This document shows, one piece after another, positions 37,285 through 45,500 of a stretch of DNA of 64,000 bases; positions within the stretch are counted from its first letter, which is position 1; the number at the start of each line of letters is the position of its first letter. The notes beneath the pieces are model-generated. The model was not told the origin of the DNA. It was given only the letters and a program-made list of their open reading frames with translations, and made no database searches. Origin of the DNA: Mesorhizobium sp. B4-1-4 (GTDB lineage: Bacteria; Pseudomonadota; Alphaproteobacteria; Rhizobiales; Rhizobiaceae). The DNA is taken from NCBI RefSeq assembly GCF_006439395.2, contig NZ_CP083950.1, positions 5,073,001 to 5,137,000 on the forward strand. The letters are read 5' to 3'. A program made the position numbers and the translations under genes.

Positions 37285-37908
37285 TCACATCGGCCATCCC
37301 TTGGTCACACCTTCAGCCTGTATTTCGAGCAGCTGCTGCTCACTGATTCCTTGCTTGGCAACTAGATCGGCTTTGAACTTCTCGGCCAGATCCACTTCGA
37401 GCTTGGCCTGCGCCATCGGTTCGGTGTTCGGGACGCGCTCCATGGCTTCACGAGTCGCCCTGGCTTCCGCCTCGCCGCTTTCCTTAAAGATCGCTCTCCG
37501 CATTTCCTCGGATAAGCCAAAGCGGTCCTCCGGAGCAGCGGAGAGCGCGGCGAGACGGCCTTCCTCGATGACTACCTTCGGATCTCCTGTGTCGCTATAG
37601 TTTTTCGCGAGCATCGCAATCCACAAACCCTGCCCGGCGCGGGCCTGTTCCTCGCTTCCATACACATAGAGGTAAATGTTGGTTGGGGAGCTGTGATACC
37701 GGAACGCTGTGCGTTGTTCGGCGGCCCGATACCGCTTCAAGATTTCCGCTTCCAGTTCTTCCTTTGTGGGAACCCCCAAGGCAACGATGTTCTGTGAAAT
37801 CTGGGTCTTGATAGGCGCGTCGTAAATTTCCTCATCGATGAGCGAGAACTTTTCACTTTTGGCTGCATCGTCAGGCCCACATGCGGTCAGGAATGCAAGG
37901 ACGGCCAA
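37285..37908 (-). CDS. Putative lipoprotein, hypothetical (207 aa)
   Basis: A 207-residue protein with a lipobox-like LAVLAFLTAC at the very N-terminus, then a hydrophilic, helix-rich body (YDAPIKTQISQNIVALG, EELEAEILKRYRAAEQR, NIYLYVYGSEEQARAGQGL). No family is recognised. The start is awkward: TTG 37908 leaves too short a signal sequence, and no in-frame ATG occurs before the preceding stop, so the 5' end may be damaged or use a rare start. It is the last of four same-strand genes in the first accessory block. Confidence 0.65.
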   Translation of the reverse strand: MAVLAFLTACGPDDAAKSEKFSLIDEEIYDAPIKTQISQNIVALGVPTKEELEAEILKRYRAAEQRTAFRYHSSPTNIYLYVYGSEEQARAGQGLWIAMLAKNYSDTGDPKVVIEEGRLAALSAAPEDRFGLSEEMRRAIFKESGEAEARATREAMERVPNTEPMAQAKLEVDLAEKFKADLVAKQGISEQQLLEIQAEGVTKGWPM

Positions 37909-37951
37909 GCCGAGCGAAGGGCGGCGGCGGCACCATTTGCTGATATTCTAG

Positions 37952-38308
37952 TCACGCATGGGGATTTCTTCCCTGGAAACGCTGAAGGAGGTTGGTTCCT
38001 GACTCCTTTGTCAGCCCGCTAACCCATTTCGATCCTACAGGTCCCAGATCGGCATGCTTGGCCATACCTGCAATGTGGTCGAACATGCGCTTGAGATGTC
38101 GCTTCATCGCGGCCTTGGTTTCTTTTGAGGCCTGTCCAGTATCATACACAGAACCTTCGATCGCTTCCCGAAACTGTTTGACAGCCGCGCTTGGGGTGGT
38201 CTCGGCAAGATAGGCGAAGTTGCTGGCCGAAATCAGAGCAAGCGCGCAGAACGCATGTTCGAGCCCCAGCAGCCTGGCAAGATCGTCGTGATCCCAATCC
38301 GCGCTCAC
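37952..38308 (-). CDS. Hypothetical helical protein (118 aa)
   Basis: 118 residues from GTG 38308, directly after the stop of the small Gly/Ser-rich gene (2-bp gap). All-helical look: DWDHDDLARLLGLEHAFCAL, SASNFAYLAETT, SKETKAAMKRHLKRMFDHI. No known motif. The tight spacing implies translational coupling in the DUF6338-type operon. Confidence 0.6.
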   Translation of the reverse strand: MSADWDHDDLARLLGLEHAFCALALISASNFAYLAETTPSAAVKQFREAIEGSVYDTGQASKETKAAMKRHLKRMFDHIAGMAKHADLGPVGSKWVSGLTKESGTNLLQRFQGRNPHA

Positions 38309-38310
38309 GT

Positions 38311-38496
38311 TTACTTCTTGCCGCCGCTCGACCCACCGCTCGGTGGGTTCGAGGGGGTGCTGTGACTTGTCGGGCCTTGATACCCTCCTTGAACCGATCC
38401 TGTGCCTTGAGAACCACTGCCACCCTGGGGCTGATATCCGTTGACCGAGGAGGTCGTTGCCGTCGAAGGGCGCCAAGTGCTGCCTTTGTTCGTCAT
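38311..38496 (-). CDS. Small Gly/Ser/Thr/Gln-rich protein (61 aa)
   Basis: A 61-residue low-complexity protein (MTNKGSTWRPSTATTSS start, SNPPSGGSSGGKK end), predicted disordered. AAAGGA lies 8 nt before the ATG, and the ATG overlaps the stop of the upstream membrane-protein gene (ATGA), so it is very likely translated. No family is known to me. It could be a substrate, cap or inhibitor of its membrane partner; this is speculation. Confidence 0.6.
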   Translation of the reverse strand: MTNKGSTWRPSTATTSSVNGYQPQGGSGSQGTGSVQGGYQGPTSHSTPSNPPSGGSSGGKK

Positions 38497-39101
38497 TTTC
38501 CATTCCTTTCGGCTGGGGTGAATTCGATGGTCCGAATCTCACTGGCGCAGATCAGAACACTCTTGTTTGTGGGAGTCCATGATCCGTTGTCGCCCACGTC
38601 AAAGACGTGTTCGATCAGCAGGTCGCGCTCCTCTGGATGTGACGACGCGAACGACCTGTCGCTCCAGTAGCCGGCGAACGTCGTGTCGTCCTTGAGGACG
38701 ACGAACACCCATGAGCCGCACATCGTGGAGAACTGATAATCCCAGGCCGTGGGGATCACGTGGATCGGGGAAAGCCCGGCCCATCCGTAGATCTTTCGAA
38801 GCCATCCGGCCTTCGACGTGATGCCACTCGCGAAGCCGATGAGGGCCGGCGCGGCGAGCAGCACGAAACCCCACGCGAGCGCCCGGACCCGCGCGTCGGC
38901 GCTTGAATTCATAACGAGGTAGATCACCCAGCCGGACAGGGCGAAGTTCAGGGCGCTAAGGGTCAGGAGACGAACGAAATAGTCCGGCCCGTCTAGCCTT
39001 TGTCCCGTGATGAAGTGCGCTCGAAACGACGAGATGATGTAGCCCGGCACCACGAAAACGAAGGCGACGTAGACCGCGTCAAGCGAGAGGAAATTTCCCA
39101 T
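38493..39101 (-). CDS. DUF6338-like membrane protein
   Basis: A 202-residue protein with three or four N-terminal hydrophobic helices (DAVYVAFVFVVPGYIISSF, LLTLSALNFALSGWVIYLV, ALAWGFVLLAAPALIGFASG) and a cytosolic beta-rich C-terminal half (WVFVVLKDDTTFAGYWSD, SVLICASEIRTIEFTP). The layout and the PGY-I motif in helix 1 fit the DUF6338 family from memory; function unknown. It heads a four-gene minus-strand operon. Shortly upstream lies dispersed repeat copy 1. Confidence 0.7.
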   Translation of the reverse strand: MGNFLSLDAVYVAFVFVVPGYIISSFRAHFITGQRLDGPDYFVRLLTLSALNFALSGWVIYLVMNSSADARVRALAWGFVLLAAPALIGFASGITSKAGWLRKIYGWAGLSPIHVIPTAWDYQFSTMCGSWVFVVLKDDTTFAGYWSDRSFASSHPEERDLLIEHVFDVGDNGSWTPTNKSVLICASEIRTIEFTPAERNGK

Positions 39102-39168
39102 TCAACCCATGCCCTGAGGGATTCGCGCCATTTTATCCGGCGCGGAAATTAGCGGCTAGGCTGGTGCA

Positions 39169-39215
39169 ATTAATGTAGCCAAACGTTAACCCAAAGGACC
39201 CGCCAGACATTAGAG
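39169..39215 (+). repeat. Dispersed block-boundary repeat, copy 1
   Basis: Begins ATTAATGTAGCC, continues AACGTTAACCC, then ACCCGCCAGACATTAGAG. It shares its first half and its CCGCCAGACATTAGAG end with copy 3. It lies between the DUF6338-like operon and the type I secretion operon. Confidence 0.75.
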
Positions 39216-39403
39216 AATATTGATGGCGGCAATGGGCGCAGCCGATTTCAGTCTGAGCCCGAATGTCAGCTGTCGAGAGCTGGCGGTTTCTCCTGTTCGG
39301 TCAAGGAGACGAGACGCTTCGAAGCTGTGCGGACGGCATCAGTCTGTCAGTGATGATCCCGTCCAGGACTGGTGGCCTACGCGCCATGTCGCATTATTCC
39401 GAC
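39216..39403. other. Non-coding region downstream of the secretion operon
   Basis: About 190 bp between repeat copy 1 and the end of the HlyD gene. No credible gene or strong terminator was seen. A short unsupported plus-strand frame runs into the HlyD gene. Confidence 0.4.
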
Positions 39404-40741
39404 TCAGTCCTCCCTGAAGGCGTGAGCAAAGCTTTCGGCCAAAGGCTGATAGAGATATTCGAGCATCGTGCGTCGTCCCGTCACGATGGAGACATCGACG
39501 GGCATGCCTGGATAGAGCTTCACGTTCGGCAGCTCCTTCAGCTGATCGGCGTTCACCTCGACGGTGGCGCTGAAATATGTTGCTCCACTGCGTTCCTCGA
39601 CCAAGGCATCGGCCGAGACGCGGGTGAGGGTGCCTTCGACCGTCGGCGTCACTCGCTGCTTGAAGGCGACAAGGCGCACAGTCGCCGGCAGACCCGGGCG
39701 GACGACGTCGATATCCAGCGGCTGGACTTTCACCTCTAGGACCATCTTGTCCTGGACAGGCACCAGGTCGAGAATGTCGCCGCCCGGCGCAATTACCCCG
39801 CCAGGCGTGAAATAACGAAGGTTCATCACCACGCCGTCCTCTGGGGCGTGTATGTCCCGGCGATCAGCACGGGCACCAATCTTCGCAAGCGTCTTTTCGA
39901 GTTCGAAGCGCTTGGTCTGAACGTCGCGAAGGTCATCGGAGGCAGTCTTGACCTGCGAGGCCTTGACGTTCTCGATCTGCGCGTCGGCCTCTGCGATCTG
40001 CTGCCTGAGGCTTTCGATGCGCGCCCGGTTTGCCCCGGCATCGCCCTCGCTGGCAGCGATCTGCCGCTCCAGGCCGAGCGCACGGGACTTCACGCCGAAG
40101 CCCTTCTTCAACAATATCTGGGCACCGTCCAGCTCCTCCCGAAGCGAGGGTATCTGGCGCTCGGTCGCGTCGATCTGCGAAACAAGCGCCGAGATCTGAG
40201 CTTCGTACTGGGCACTCCGCTGTTGCCAGACCTCGACCTGTGACTTCAGCACTTCGGCCTGGTCCGAAAAAATGCGCTCCTGTCCGGCGAGCGCCTCGGC
40301 GACATTCGGTTCGCCCCGCCGGGCGAGCAGTTCCGCCGGGAACGCGATCTGAGCCAGGCTGTCGCGCTGGGCGGAGAGGCGGGCTTCGCTGGCCAACAGT
40401 GCATCAAGCTGGTCGCGTATGGTATCACGGTCCGACCCCGCATCAAGCCCGTCGAGCCGAACCAGCACCTGCCCTTTTTTGACTGCATCTCCCTCGCGAA
40501 CAAGGATTTCCCGGATGATACCGCCTTCCAGGTGCTGGATGGTCTTGCGGTTGCTGTCGACCTTGACGACGCCTGGAGCAACTGCGGCGCTCGTCAGCGG
40601 AGCGGTCGCCGCCCAGCCGCCGAAGCCGCAGAACATCAGTCCAATCACGGCAAGGCCGCCCACCACATGGCTGCGAATGGGCGGATATGCCGGCGGTGCC
40701 GCTAGTTCCAGTATTGCAGAAGGCAGGGCAGCATTCCTCAC
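39404..40741 (-). CDS. HlyD-family type I secretion periplasmic adaptor
   Basis: A 445-residue membrane-fusion protein. It has one N-terminal transmembrane helix (VVGGLAVIGLMFCGFGGWA), a lipoyl/barrel start (VKVDSNRKTIQHLEGGIIRE), a long coiled-coil hairpin from about residue 110 to 290, then beta-barrel segments (DIHAPEDGVVMNLRYFTPGG). Start GTG 40741 overlaps the ABC gene stop (GTGA). It works with the ABC protein to span the periplasm to a TolC-type outer-membrane channel, which is not encoded here. Confidence 0.95.
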   Translation of the reverse strand: MRNAALPSAILELAAPPAYPPIRSHVVGGLAVIGLMFCGFGGWAATAPLTSAAVAPGVVKVDSNRKTIQHLEGGIIREILVREGDAVKKGQVLVRLDGLDAGSDRDTIRDQLDALLASEARLSAQRDSLAQIAFPAELLARRGEPNVAEALAGQERIFSDQAEVLKSQVEVWQQRSAQYEAQISALVSQIDATERQIPSLREELDGAQILLKKGFGVKSRALGLERQIAASEGDAGANRARIESLRQQIAEADAQIENVKASQVKTASDDLRDVQTKRFELEKTLAKIGARADRRDIHAPEDGVVMNLRYFTPGGVIAPGGDILDLVPVQDKMVLEVKVQPLDIDVVRPGLPATVRLVAFKQRVTPTVEGTLTRVSADALVEERSGATYFSATVEVNADQLKELPNVKLYPGMPVDVSIVTGRRTMLEYLYQPLAESFAHAFRED

Positions 40742-42462
40742 GACGCACTCCTTTCTGAAGACACCACCCTGACCTGCGGCGCGGCGATTGAAGGCTCGGG
40801 ACGACGCAGTTGGGCAAGCACCGCATCGCGCGGTCCGAACATCTGGGTCTGGCCCTCGTTGAGCACCAGCAGCGAATCGACATGTGCCATCAGCGACGGC
40901 CGATGGGCAATGATGACAACCGTCGAGCCGGCCTCCTTCACCGCTGCGATTGCCTGGTTCAGCGCCTCTTCCCCGGCCGCGTCCAGACTGGAATTCGGCT
41001 CGTCGAGCACCACCAGCGCCGGGCGGCCGTAAAGCGCCCGCGCGAGGCCGATGCGCTGGCGCTGACCGCCGGACAGGATGGAACCGTGCTCTCCGATGTC
41101 GGTGTCGTATCCCCTGGGGAGCCTGAGAATCATCTCATGCACCCCGGCCATCTTGGCAGCGATCACGACCGCCGCCGGATCGCCTTCCTCCATACGGGCG
41201 ATGTTCTCGCGAATGCTCCCCGGAAAGAGCTCGACATCCTGCGGCAGGTAGCCGACGTGGCGGCCGAAATCGGTCCGATTCCAGGAAAACACGTCGGCAC
41301 CGTCGAGGCGAACCTGGCCGTGCTGCGGCGAAGCCATGCCGACAATGAGCCGGGCGAGCGTTGATTTGCCAGCCGCCGACGGGCCGATCACCGCAAGCAC
41401 ATTGCCGGGCGAGAGCGAGAAGGTGACGTTCCTTAGTACTGCTCCCCTGGAGCCCGTCGGCGAATAGGTCACTGCTTCGACGGCAAGCTGCCCCTGCGGT
41501 CTTGGCAATTCCATACCCGCCGGGCGCAGCTGCGGAGCCTCGAACAGTCGGTTGAGCCGCCCCCATGCCTCGCGCGCGCCTGTCGTCTGTTTCCAGGTGG
41601 CGATCGCCTGTTCGACCGGAGCAAGCGCCCGTGACATGATGATCGACGCGGCGATCATGGCACCGGGCGAAACCTCGTGGCGCAGAGAAAGCCAGGCGCC
41701 AAGGCCCAGCACCGCGACCTGCAGAAACATCCTGAACGGCTTTGTGAAGGCGCTGATCAGGCCGGCGCGGTCGCTGGCGCGCGACTGCAGCGAAAGCACA
41801 TGGGCATTGGCCGTGTCCCAGCGCTGCATCAGTGCGCCGCCCATTCCCATGCCGTCGACCACCTCGGCGTTGCGGAAGGCGGCATCGGCCCCCTGGTAGG
41901 CGCGCGCCGAAGCCATGTTGGCCTGCTTGAGCGTGACGGCCGTCAGTGCGTTGTTGGCGAGCGCGAGGCAGAAGAGGACGACGGCGCCGCCGAGCGCCAG
42001 GAGCCCTAACAGCGGGTGGAGCAGGAAAATAAAGACAAGGTAGATCGGCATCCATGGCGCATCGAACAGTGCCATGATGCCGCCGCCGCCGAGATAGCCA
42101 CGCAGGGTGGCGAGGTCACGCAGGCCTTCGGTCCGGTAGGGGATGCCACGCAGCGCATTCTCGAGGCTGCGCCCCAGCACTTGCGGCGAGAGGACGCGGT
42201 CGATCCAGACGCCGAGCCGCACCAGCAGCCGGGACCGGAAAAGCTCCAGCGCGCCCATCGCCGCGAGCGCGCCAGTCGCAATCAGCGTGAGATAGACGAG
42301 CGTCTCGACGCTACGGCCGGGCAGCACGCGGTCATAGACCTGCAACATGTAAACGGAGGTCGACAGCACGAGCAGGTTGATGACGAGGCTGAACCCCGCC
42401 ACCGCGACAAAGCCGCTACGGCAGCGGGCAAGCATCTGGGTGAGCATGTTGTCGTTTGGCAT
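40738..42462 (-). CDS. Type I secretion ABC transporter, permease/ATPase (PrtD-like)
   Basis: 574 residues from ATG 42460-42462. Membrane domain in residues ~20-310 (FSLVINLLVLSTSVYMLQVYD, DAPWMPIYLVFIFLLHP). Nucleotide-binding domain: Walker A GPSAAGKSTLARL, signature [15 protein letters not shown], Walker B LVVLDEPNSSLD and the switch His in VIIAHRPS. There is no N-terminal peptidase domain, which fits exporters of C-terminal-signal RTX proteins. It lies between the RTX-like substrate gene and HlyD. Confidence 0.95.
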   Translation of the reverse strand: MPNDNMLTQMLARCRSGFVAVAGFSLVINLLVLSTSVYMLQVYDRVLPGRSVETLVYLTLIATGALAAMGALELFRSRLLVRLGVWIDRVLSPQVLGRSLENALRGIPYRTEGLRDLATLRGYLGGGGIMALFDAPWMPIYLVFIFLLHPLLGLLALGGAVVLFCLALANNALTAVTLKQANMASARAYQGADAAFRNAEVVDGMGMGGALMQRWDTANAHVLSLQSRASDRAGLISAFTKPFRMFLQVAVLGLGAWLSLRHEVSPGAMIAASIIMSRALAPVEQAIATWKQTTGAREAWGRLNRLFEAPQLRPAGMELPRPQGQLAVEAVTYSPTGSRGAVLRNVTFSLSPGNVLAVIGPSAAGKSTLARLIVGMASPQHGQVRLDGADVFSWNRTDFGRHVGYLPQDVELFPGSIRENIARMEEGDPAAVVIAAKMAGVHEMILRLPRGYDTDIGEHGSILSGGQRQRIGLARALYGRPALVVLDEPNSSLDAAGEEALNQAIAAVKEAGSTVVIIAHRPSLMAHVDSLLVLNEGQTQMFGPRDAVLAQLRRPEPSIAAPQVRVVSSERSAS

Positions 42463-42613
42463 AGTAGCCCTGAACTGGACGAGAACCCGCAATGGGTCGG
42501 TTCGGGGACCGACTGTGCGTGCCCCGGCGGAAACCAGCCTGTGGTGTGTGTATCGGGCGGGGTTGATCAATCGGAGCGGCGGCCATCACGGCCGCCGCTC
42601 CGGAGACGATGCC

Positions 42614-43366
42614 TCAGGCTCCCGGCGCTGCCCAGGCGATGTGGCCCTCGACTGCGGACTGATCCACGCCGAGAACGACGATGTCGAAGCTCCCGATATG
42701 GATGACGGTGTCCGAACCGTTCATGGTGATCGTGCCGCCCGCCGCCGCAAAGGCATCGTGGGTCACGTCGAGCGCGATGCTGTCGTTGCCGTTGCCGAAG
42801 TCGTGGATGTAGTTCGTGCTGGTGTTCGTCGTGACACCGCCGCTCTCCAGCCAGGTGAACGAATTGTCGTAGTTGGCACTCCCGCTCTGCTGGTTCTTCG
42901 CGCCGAACGTGTAGTCGACATGGGTCGTGTCCGTGTTCACGTCGACGCCATGCGATGCCGCCTCAGCGGCCCTCCACTCTGCGAGGTTGGACAGGAACGA
43001 GTTCCAGACGCCGTTCGTGTTGGCGCCGGCCGTCTGGGTCGGAACAATTCCGTCATGGAAATATTCCGTGTGCAACTGCGCTTCCGACTGTTGCAAGTTG
43101 ATGTTGAAAACGAACTTGTCGTTCCCATATCCGCCCGAAAGGTTGTTTGTGCCTTGGGACTCTACGATCGTGTCGTTGTCCTGGACGAGCTTTGCGTCAC
43201 CGTGGTTGTTGGTATAGTATTGTTCGGTAGCAGGACCAGCAATGATGGTATCATTCCCACCGCTGCCGATAATGATGTCGTTCGTGTTGTGGCTGACGCC
43301 ATCGGTACTGACTTCACCCGATAGATCCAGCGTACCCCCGCCTAAGGGCATTGTATAATCAGTCAT
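42614..43366 (-). CDS. RTX-like calcium-binding secreted protein, probable substrate of the adjacent secretion system
   Basis: A 250-residue, acidic, Gly/Asn/Asp/Thr-rich protein without Cys or an N-terminal signal peptide. Two nonapeptide-like repeats are visible: IIIGSGGNDTII and LSGGYGNDKFVF. A later FGNGNDSIALDV is RTX-like. The C-terminus (SFDIVVLGVD...) is rich in hydrophobic/Asp positions as in type I secretion signals. It is small for an RTX protein. It is first in an operon with its transporter (152 bp gap), making it the likely cargo; whether it is adhesin, enzyme or bacteriocin cannot be told. Confidence 0.8.
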   Translation of the reverse strand: MTDYTMPLGGGTLDLSGEVSTDGVSHNTNDIIIGSGGNDTIIAGPATEQYYTNNHGDAKLVQDNDTIVESQGTNNLSGGYGNDKFVFNINLQQSEAQLHTEYFHDGIVPTQTAGANTNGVWNSFLSNLAEWRAAEAASHGVDVNTDTTHVDYTFGAKNQQSGSANYDNSFTWLESGGVTTNTSTNYIHDFGNGNDSIALDVTHDAFAAAGGTITMNGSDTVIHIGSFDIVVLGVDQSAVEGHIAWAAPGA

Positions 43367-43384
43367 TTACGTCTCCGTCCTGTT

Positions 43385-43402
43385 AAGTGCGTTTTCGCAC
43401 TT
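43385..43402 (-). promoter_or_regulatory. Hairpin in the leader of the RTX-like gene
   Basis: AAGTGCG, TTTT, CGCACTT form a perfect 7-bp stem-loop ending 19 bp upstream of the RTX-like ATG, just before its Shine-Dalgarno (AGGACGGAG). It could protect the leader or modulate translation. Confidence 0.35.
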
Positions 43403-43507
43403 CCTGTAGATAACCGCGACGCCCCCCTTGCCGCCGCGATTGCGGGAACAGGCGTAATCGGTGGCCGGGACCCTATATTAGCGTTTACCGATTAGAAACC
43501 ATTTTTT

Positions 43508-43535
43508 ATAATAAAGAGGCGCTTAACCTTAACAA
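43508..43535 (-). promoter_or_regulatory. Predicted sigma-70 promoter of the secretion operon
   Basis: On the minus strand TTGTTA (43535-43530) and TATTAT (43513-43508) are separated by 16 bp, in the most AT-rich stretch of the 590-bp gap upstream of the RTX-like gene. The predicted transcript would have a leader of about 130 nt containing the hairpin at 43385-43402. Confidence 0.4.
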
Positions 43536-43849
43536 CGTGGCGAAAGCTTCGTCTGTTAACTGGCAAAAAGCCGGGCGGTCTCTCGCTACGCGCCTACACG
43601 CCTTGCCTTCGTGTATTCTCCAGCGAGCCCATTGAGTTAGAACCGCTCGGGTGCGGCTGAATTGGAATAGCCGGATCTGCGATCAATCGCCAGCAAGGTC
43701 CGAAGGCTCCTCTTACCTTGACCGTTTCGTCAGCCCCCGGGCCATCGTCGGAGCTTCGTATCTCACTGTCGTCGGGGGCGTGTGTTGGAGCAGGTCGCCA
43801 TCGCCTGGACGAACCTGAAGGTAGCCCGCTCAATGGGCGATCGATGTTA
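43536..43849. other. Non-coding region upstream of the secretion operon
   Basis: About 310 bp. A 79-codon minus-strand frame (43594-43833) has no RBS and an unconvincing composition, so I do not call it. No RNA gene was recognised. Confidence 0.4.
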
Positions 43850-43892
43850 ATTAATGTAGCATGACGTCAGCAAGTGCGCCCCGCCAGAGGGA
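43850..43892 (+). repeat. Dispersed block-boundary repeat, copy 2
   Basis: ATTAATGTAGCATGACGTCA then GCAAGTGCGCCCCGCCAGAG. It shares the core with the other copies and the CGCCAGA tail. It lies between the secretion operon's upstream region and the broken HExxH gene. Confidence 0.8.
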
Positions 43893-43960
43893 ATACTAAC
43901 GTTGGCAAAGGACGGATGCTACCCATGCAGGTGCCGCAACAGGTTGAAAGCGGACCTGGG

Positions 43961-44599
43961 TCACGACTTAACGCGGCCCATTCTCTCTCGAAAATTCAGC
44001 AGTGCGCGCCCTAGCCAGTTAGGAAGCCCTATGTCCTCGGCCATGGCAATCATGCCCTCTCGATGACGCTCCAAAGCCGCGTGGTCGGTCCAGTAGTCAG
44101 GCGCAATTGCTAGCTTGCGTTCGATCCTCTGTAGCAAATCCCCGTTTTGCGGAATCTTCAGCGCGAACGCCCTTTCTTGGCGGATACAGACCCTCTCGAC
44201 GCGGGAACGTATCTCCTCTGAGTAGCCGATGTTATGCCTGATTAGCCTGCCGTGGGTTGCTTCATGAACGAGGGTGGATGCGATAATTTCCGGAGTGGAG
44301 GTAAGGACATACTTGTTGTCGATCAGGCACCGTCTCAGACTTTCGACGAAGCAAGCCGTTTTGACGGGGAGCGGATGCGACCAAATTCGATCGATCTCTT
44401 TCAATATCCTTCAATACCGATAGATGTCATACGCTTTGATGAGCTGAAGAGCCTTCTCAAGCTTGCAAAGCGCTTCGGTGTCGTTCTCGTCAGCGAAGAC
44501 ACCGACCCAAAGACCGTCAACGCAGATATTACGCGACAGGTGCATAAATACCTGGTCGATAAACCGTCTAATAACTGAGGGTGGACGCGAACTGGTCAT
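43961..44599 (-). pseudogene. HExxH-motif hypothetical protein gene interrupted by an in-frame TGA
   Basis: Two frames in the same phase, 44599-44411 and 44404-43961, are separated by one TGA (44411-44413). Read through, they give one ~212-residue protein: VMHLSRNICVDGLWVGVFAD, LQLIKAYDIYRY, stop, RILKEIDRIWSHPLP, then STLVHEATHGRLIRH with a HEATH zinc-peptidase-like motif. A single C-to-T change (CGA to TGA, Arg to stop) explains the break. Alternatively the downstream part is translated separately from TTG 44404. Substrate and family are unknown. Confidence 0.6.
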
Positions 44600-44728
44600 A
44601 GGGGCGGCCGATAGATTTCACAACCAAGTATCATCATCTCGATTTTCACCGAGTTGAATAGCAGCCCATAGCCGGGAATAGCTGAAGTCACCGTCAACGA
44701 TGACACTCGAATTTGAATGACGACCAAG
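44600..44728. other. Non-coding region between HExxH gene and repeat copy 3
   Basis: About 130 bp. It should contain the promoter of the HExxH gene on the minus strand. No further gene was recognised. Confidence 0.4.
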
Positions 44729-44847
44729 TCGGCGCCAGCCATTCCGCGCCGGAAGTCGCCCGCCTCATCGGACGGCTGAATTCGCTACTTTCAAGTGTCG
44801 ATTAATGTGGCACGACGTCAGCGAGTACAATCCGCCAGACATTAGAG
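44729..44847 (+). repeat. Dispersed block-boundary repeat, copy 3 (long form)
   Basis: About 119 bp beginning TCGGCGCCAGCCATTCCGCG, with GACGGCTGAATTCGCT, AAGTGTCG, the core ATTAATGTGGCACGACGTCA and the tail CCGCCAGACATTAGAG. The left ~70 bp is shared only with copy 4. Confidence 0.85.
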
Positions 44848-44939
44848 TCGTCTAAAGGTCTGTGATGCAATGGGTGGAAAGCTGTCATACCCGTGCTACA
44901 CCCTGCGTGATAACCGCGCGAACCAAGCGGAGTGTTGCG

Positions 44940-45497
44940 ATGGGGCAGGTCATTTTTCTTCATGGTGCATCAAGCAGCGGAAAATCCACGATCGCCAAGG
45001 CGCTTCAAGCCCGTATCGAAAAGCCATTTTGGCATATCTCGATAGATCACCTTCGTGACACGGGCGTCCTTCCGATGGATCGTTTCCGGAGCGGTGAGTT
45101 CGCCTGGGTGGATGCGAGACAAGCCTTTTTCGATGGCTTCCACGCTTCCTTGGCCGCCTACGCGGATGCGGGCAACAACCTCATTCTGGAGCATATTCTG
45201 GATACGGAGGGCTGGCTGGGCATGCTGTGCCAGCTTCTTGAACGCCACGATGTTTTCTTCGTCGCCGTGCATTGTCCGCTTGACGTGTTGATTGAACGCG
45301 AGAAGCGTCGCGGCGACAGGCCAGAAGGCAGCGCAAAGCGCGACTTTGAAACCATTCATGTCGGCACGCTCTACGACCTTGAGCTTGATACTGGCGATGG
45401 CGTGGACGCCAACGTCGATAGGCTCCTTGCTGCTTGGCGATCCGACAAACGCGTCTCGAGTTTTCATTCTCACAAGGTTCGGTCGAAGGTCGGCTAA
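44940..45497 (+). CDS. Chloramphenicol phosphotransferase-like P-loop kinase
   Basis: A 185-residue P-loop protein. Walker A FLHGASSSGKSTIAKAL (residues ~5-21), then FWHISIDHLRDTGVLP with a candidate catalytic Asp, NLILEHILD, and the lid region CPLDVLIEREKRRGDRPEGSA. It matches the CPT-like family, which includes chloramphenicol 3'-O-phosphotransferase; many members have unknown substrates, so resistance should not be assumed. It is the only gene between repeat copies 3 and 4. ATG 44940 puts the P-loop at the usual distance from the start. Confidence 0.85.
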   Translation: MGQVIFLHGASSSGKSTIAKALQARIEKPFWHISIDHLRDTGVLPMDRFRSGEFAWVDARQAFFDGFHASLAAYADAGNNLILEHILDTEGWLGMLCQLLERHDVFFVAVHCPLDVLIEREKRRGDRPEGSAKRDFETIHVGTLYDLELDTGDGVDANVDRLLAAWRSDKRVSSFHSHKVRSKVG

Positions 45498-45500
45498 GGG

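Noticed and set aside
43594-43833. 79-codon minus-strand frame upstream of the secretion operon
   Set aside because: No RBS, Pro/Ser/Gly-rich translation and overlap with the probable promoter region.
44940-45497. Calling the CPT-like gene a chloramphenicol resistance gene
   Set aside because: The family has many members with other or unknown substrates; the sequence alone cannot decide.
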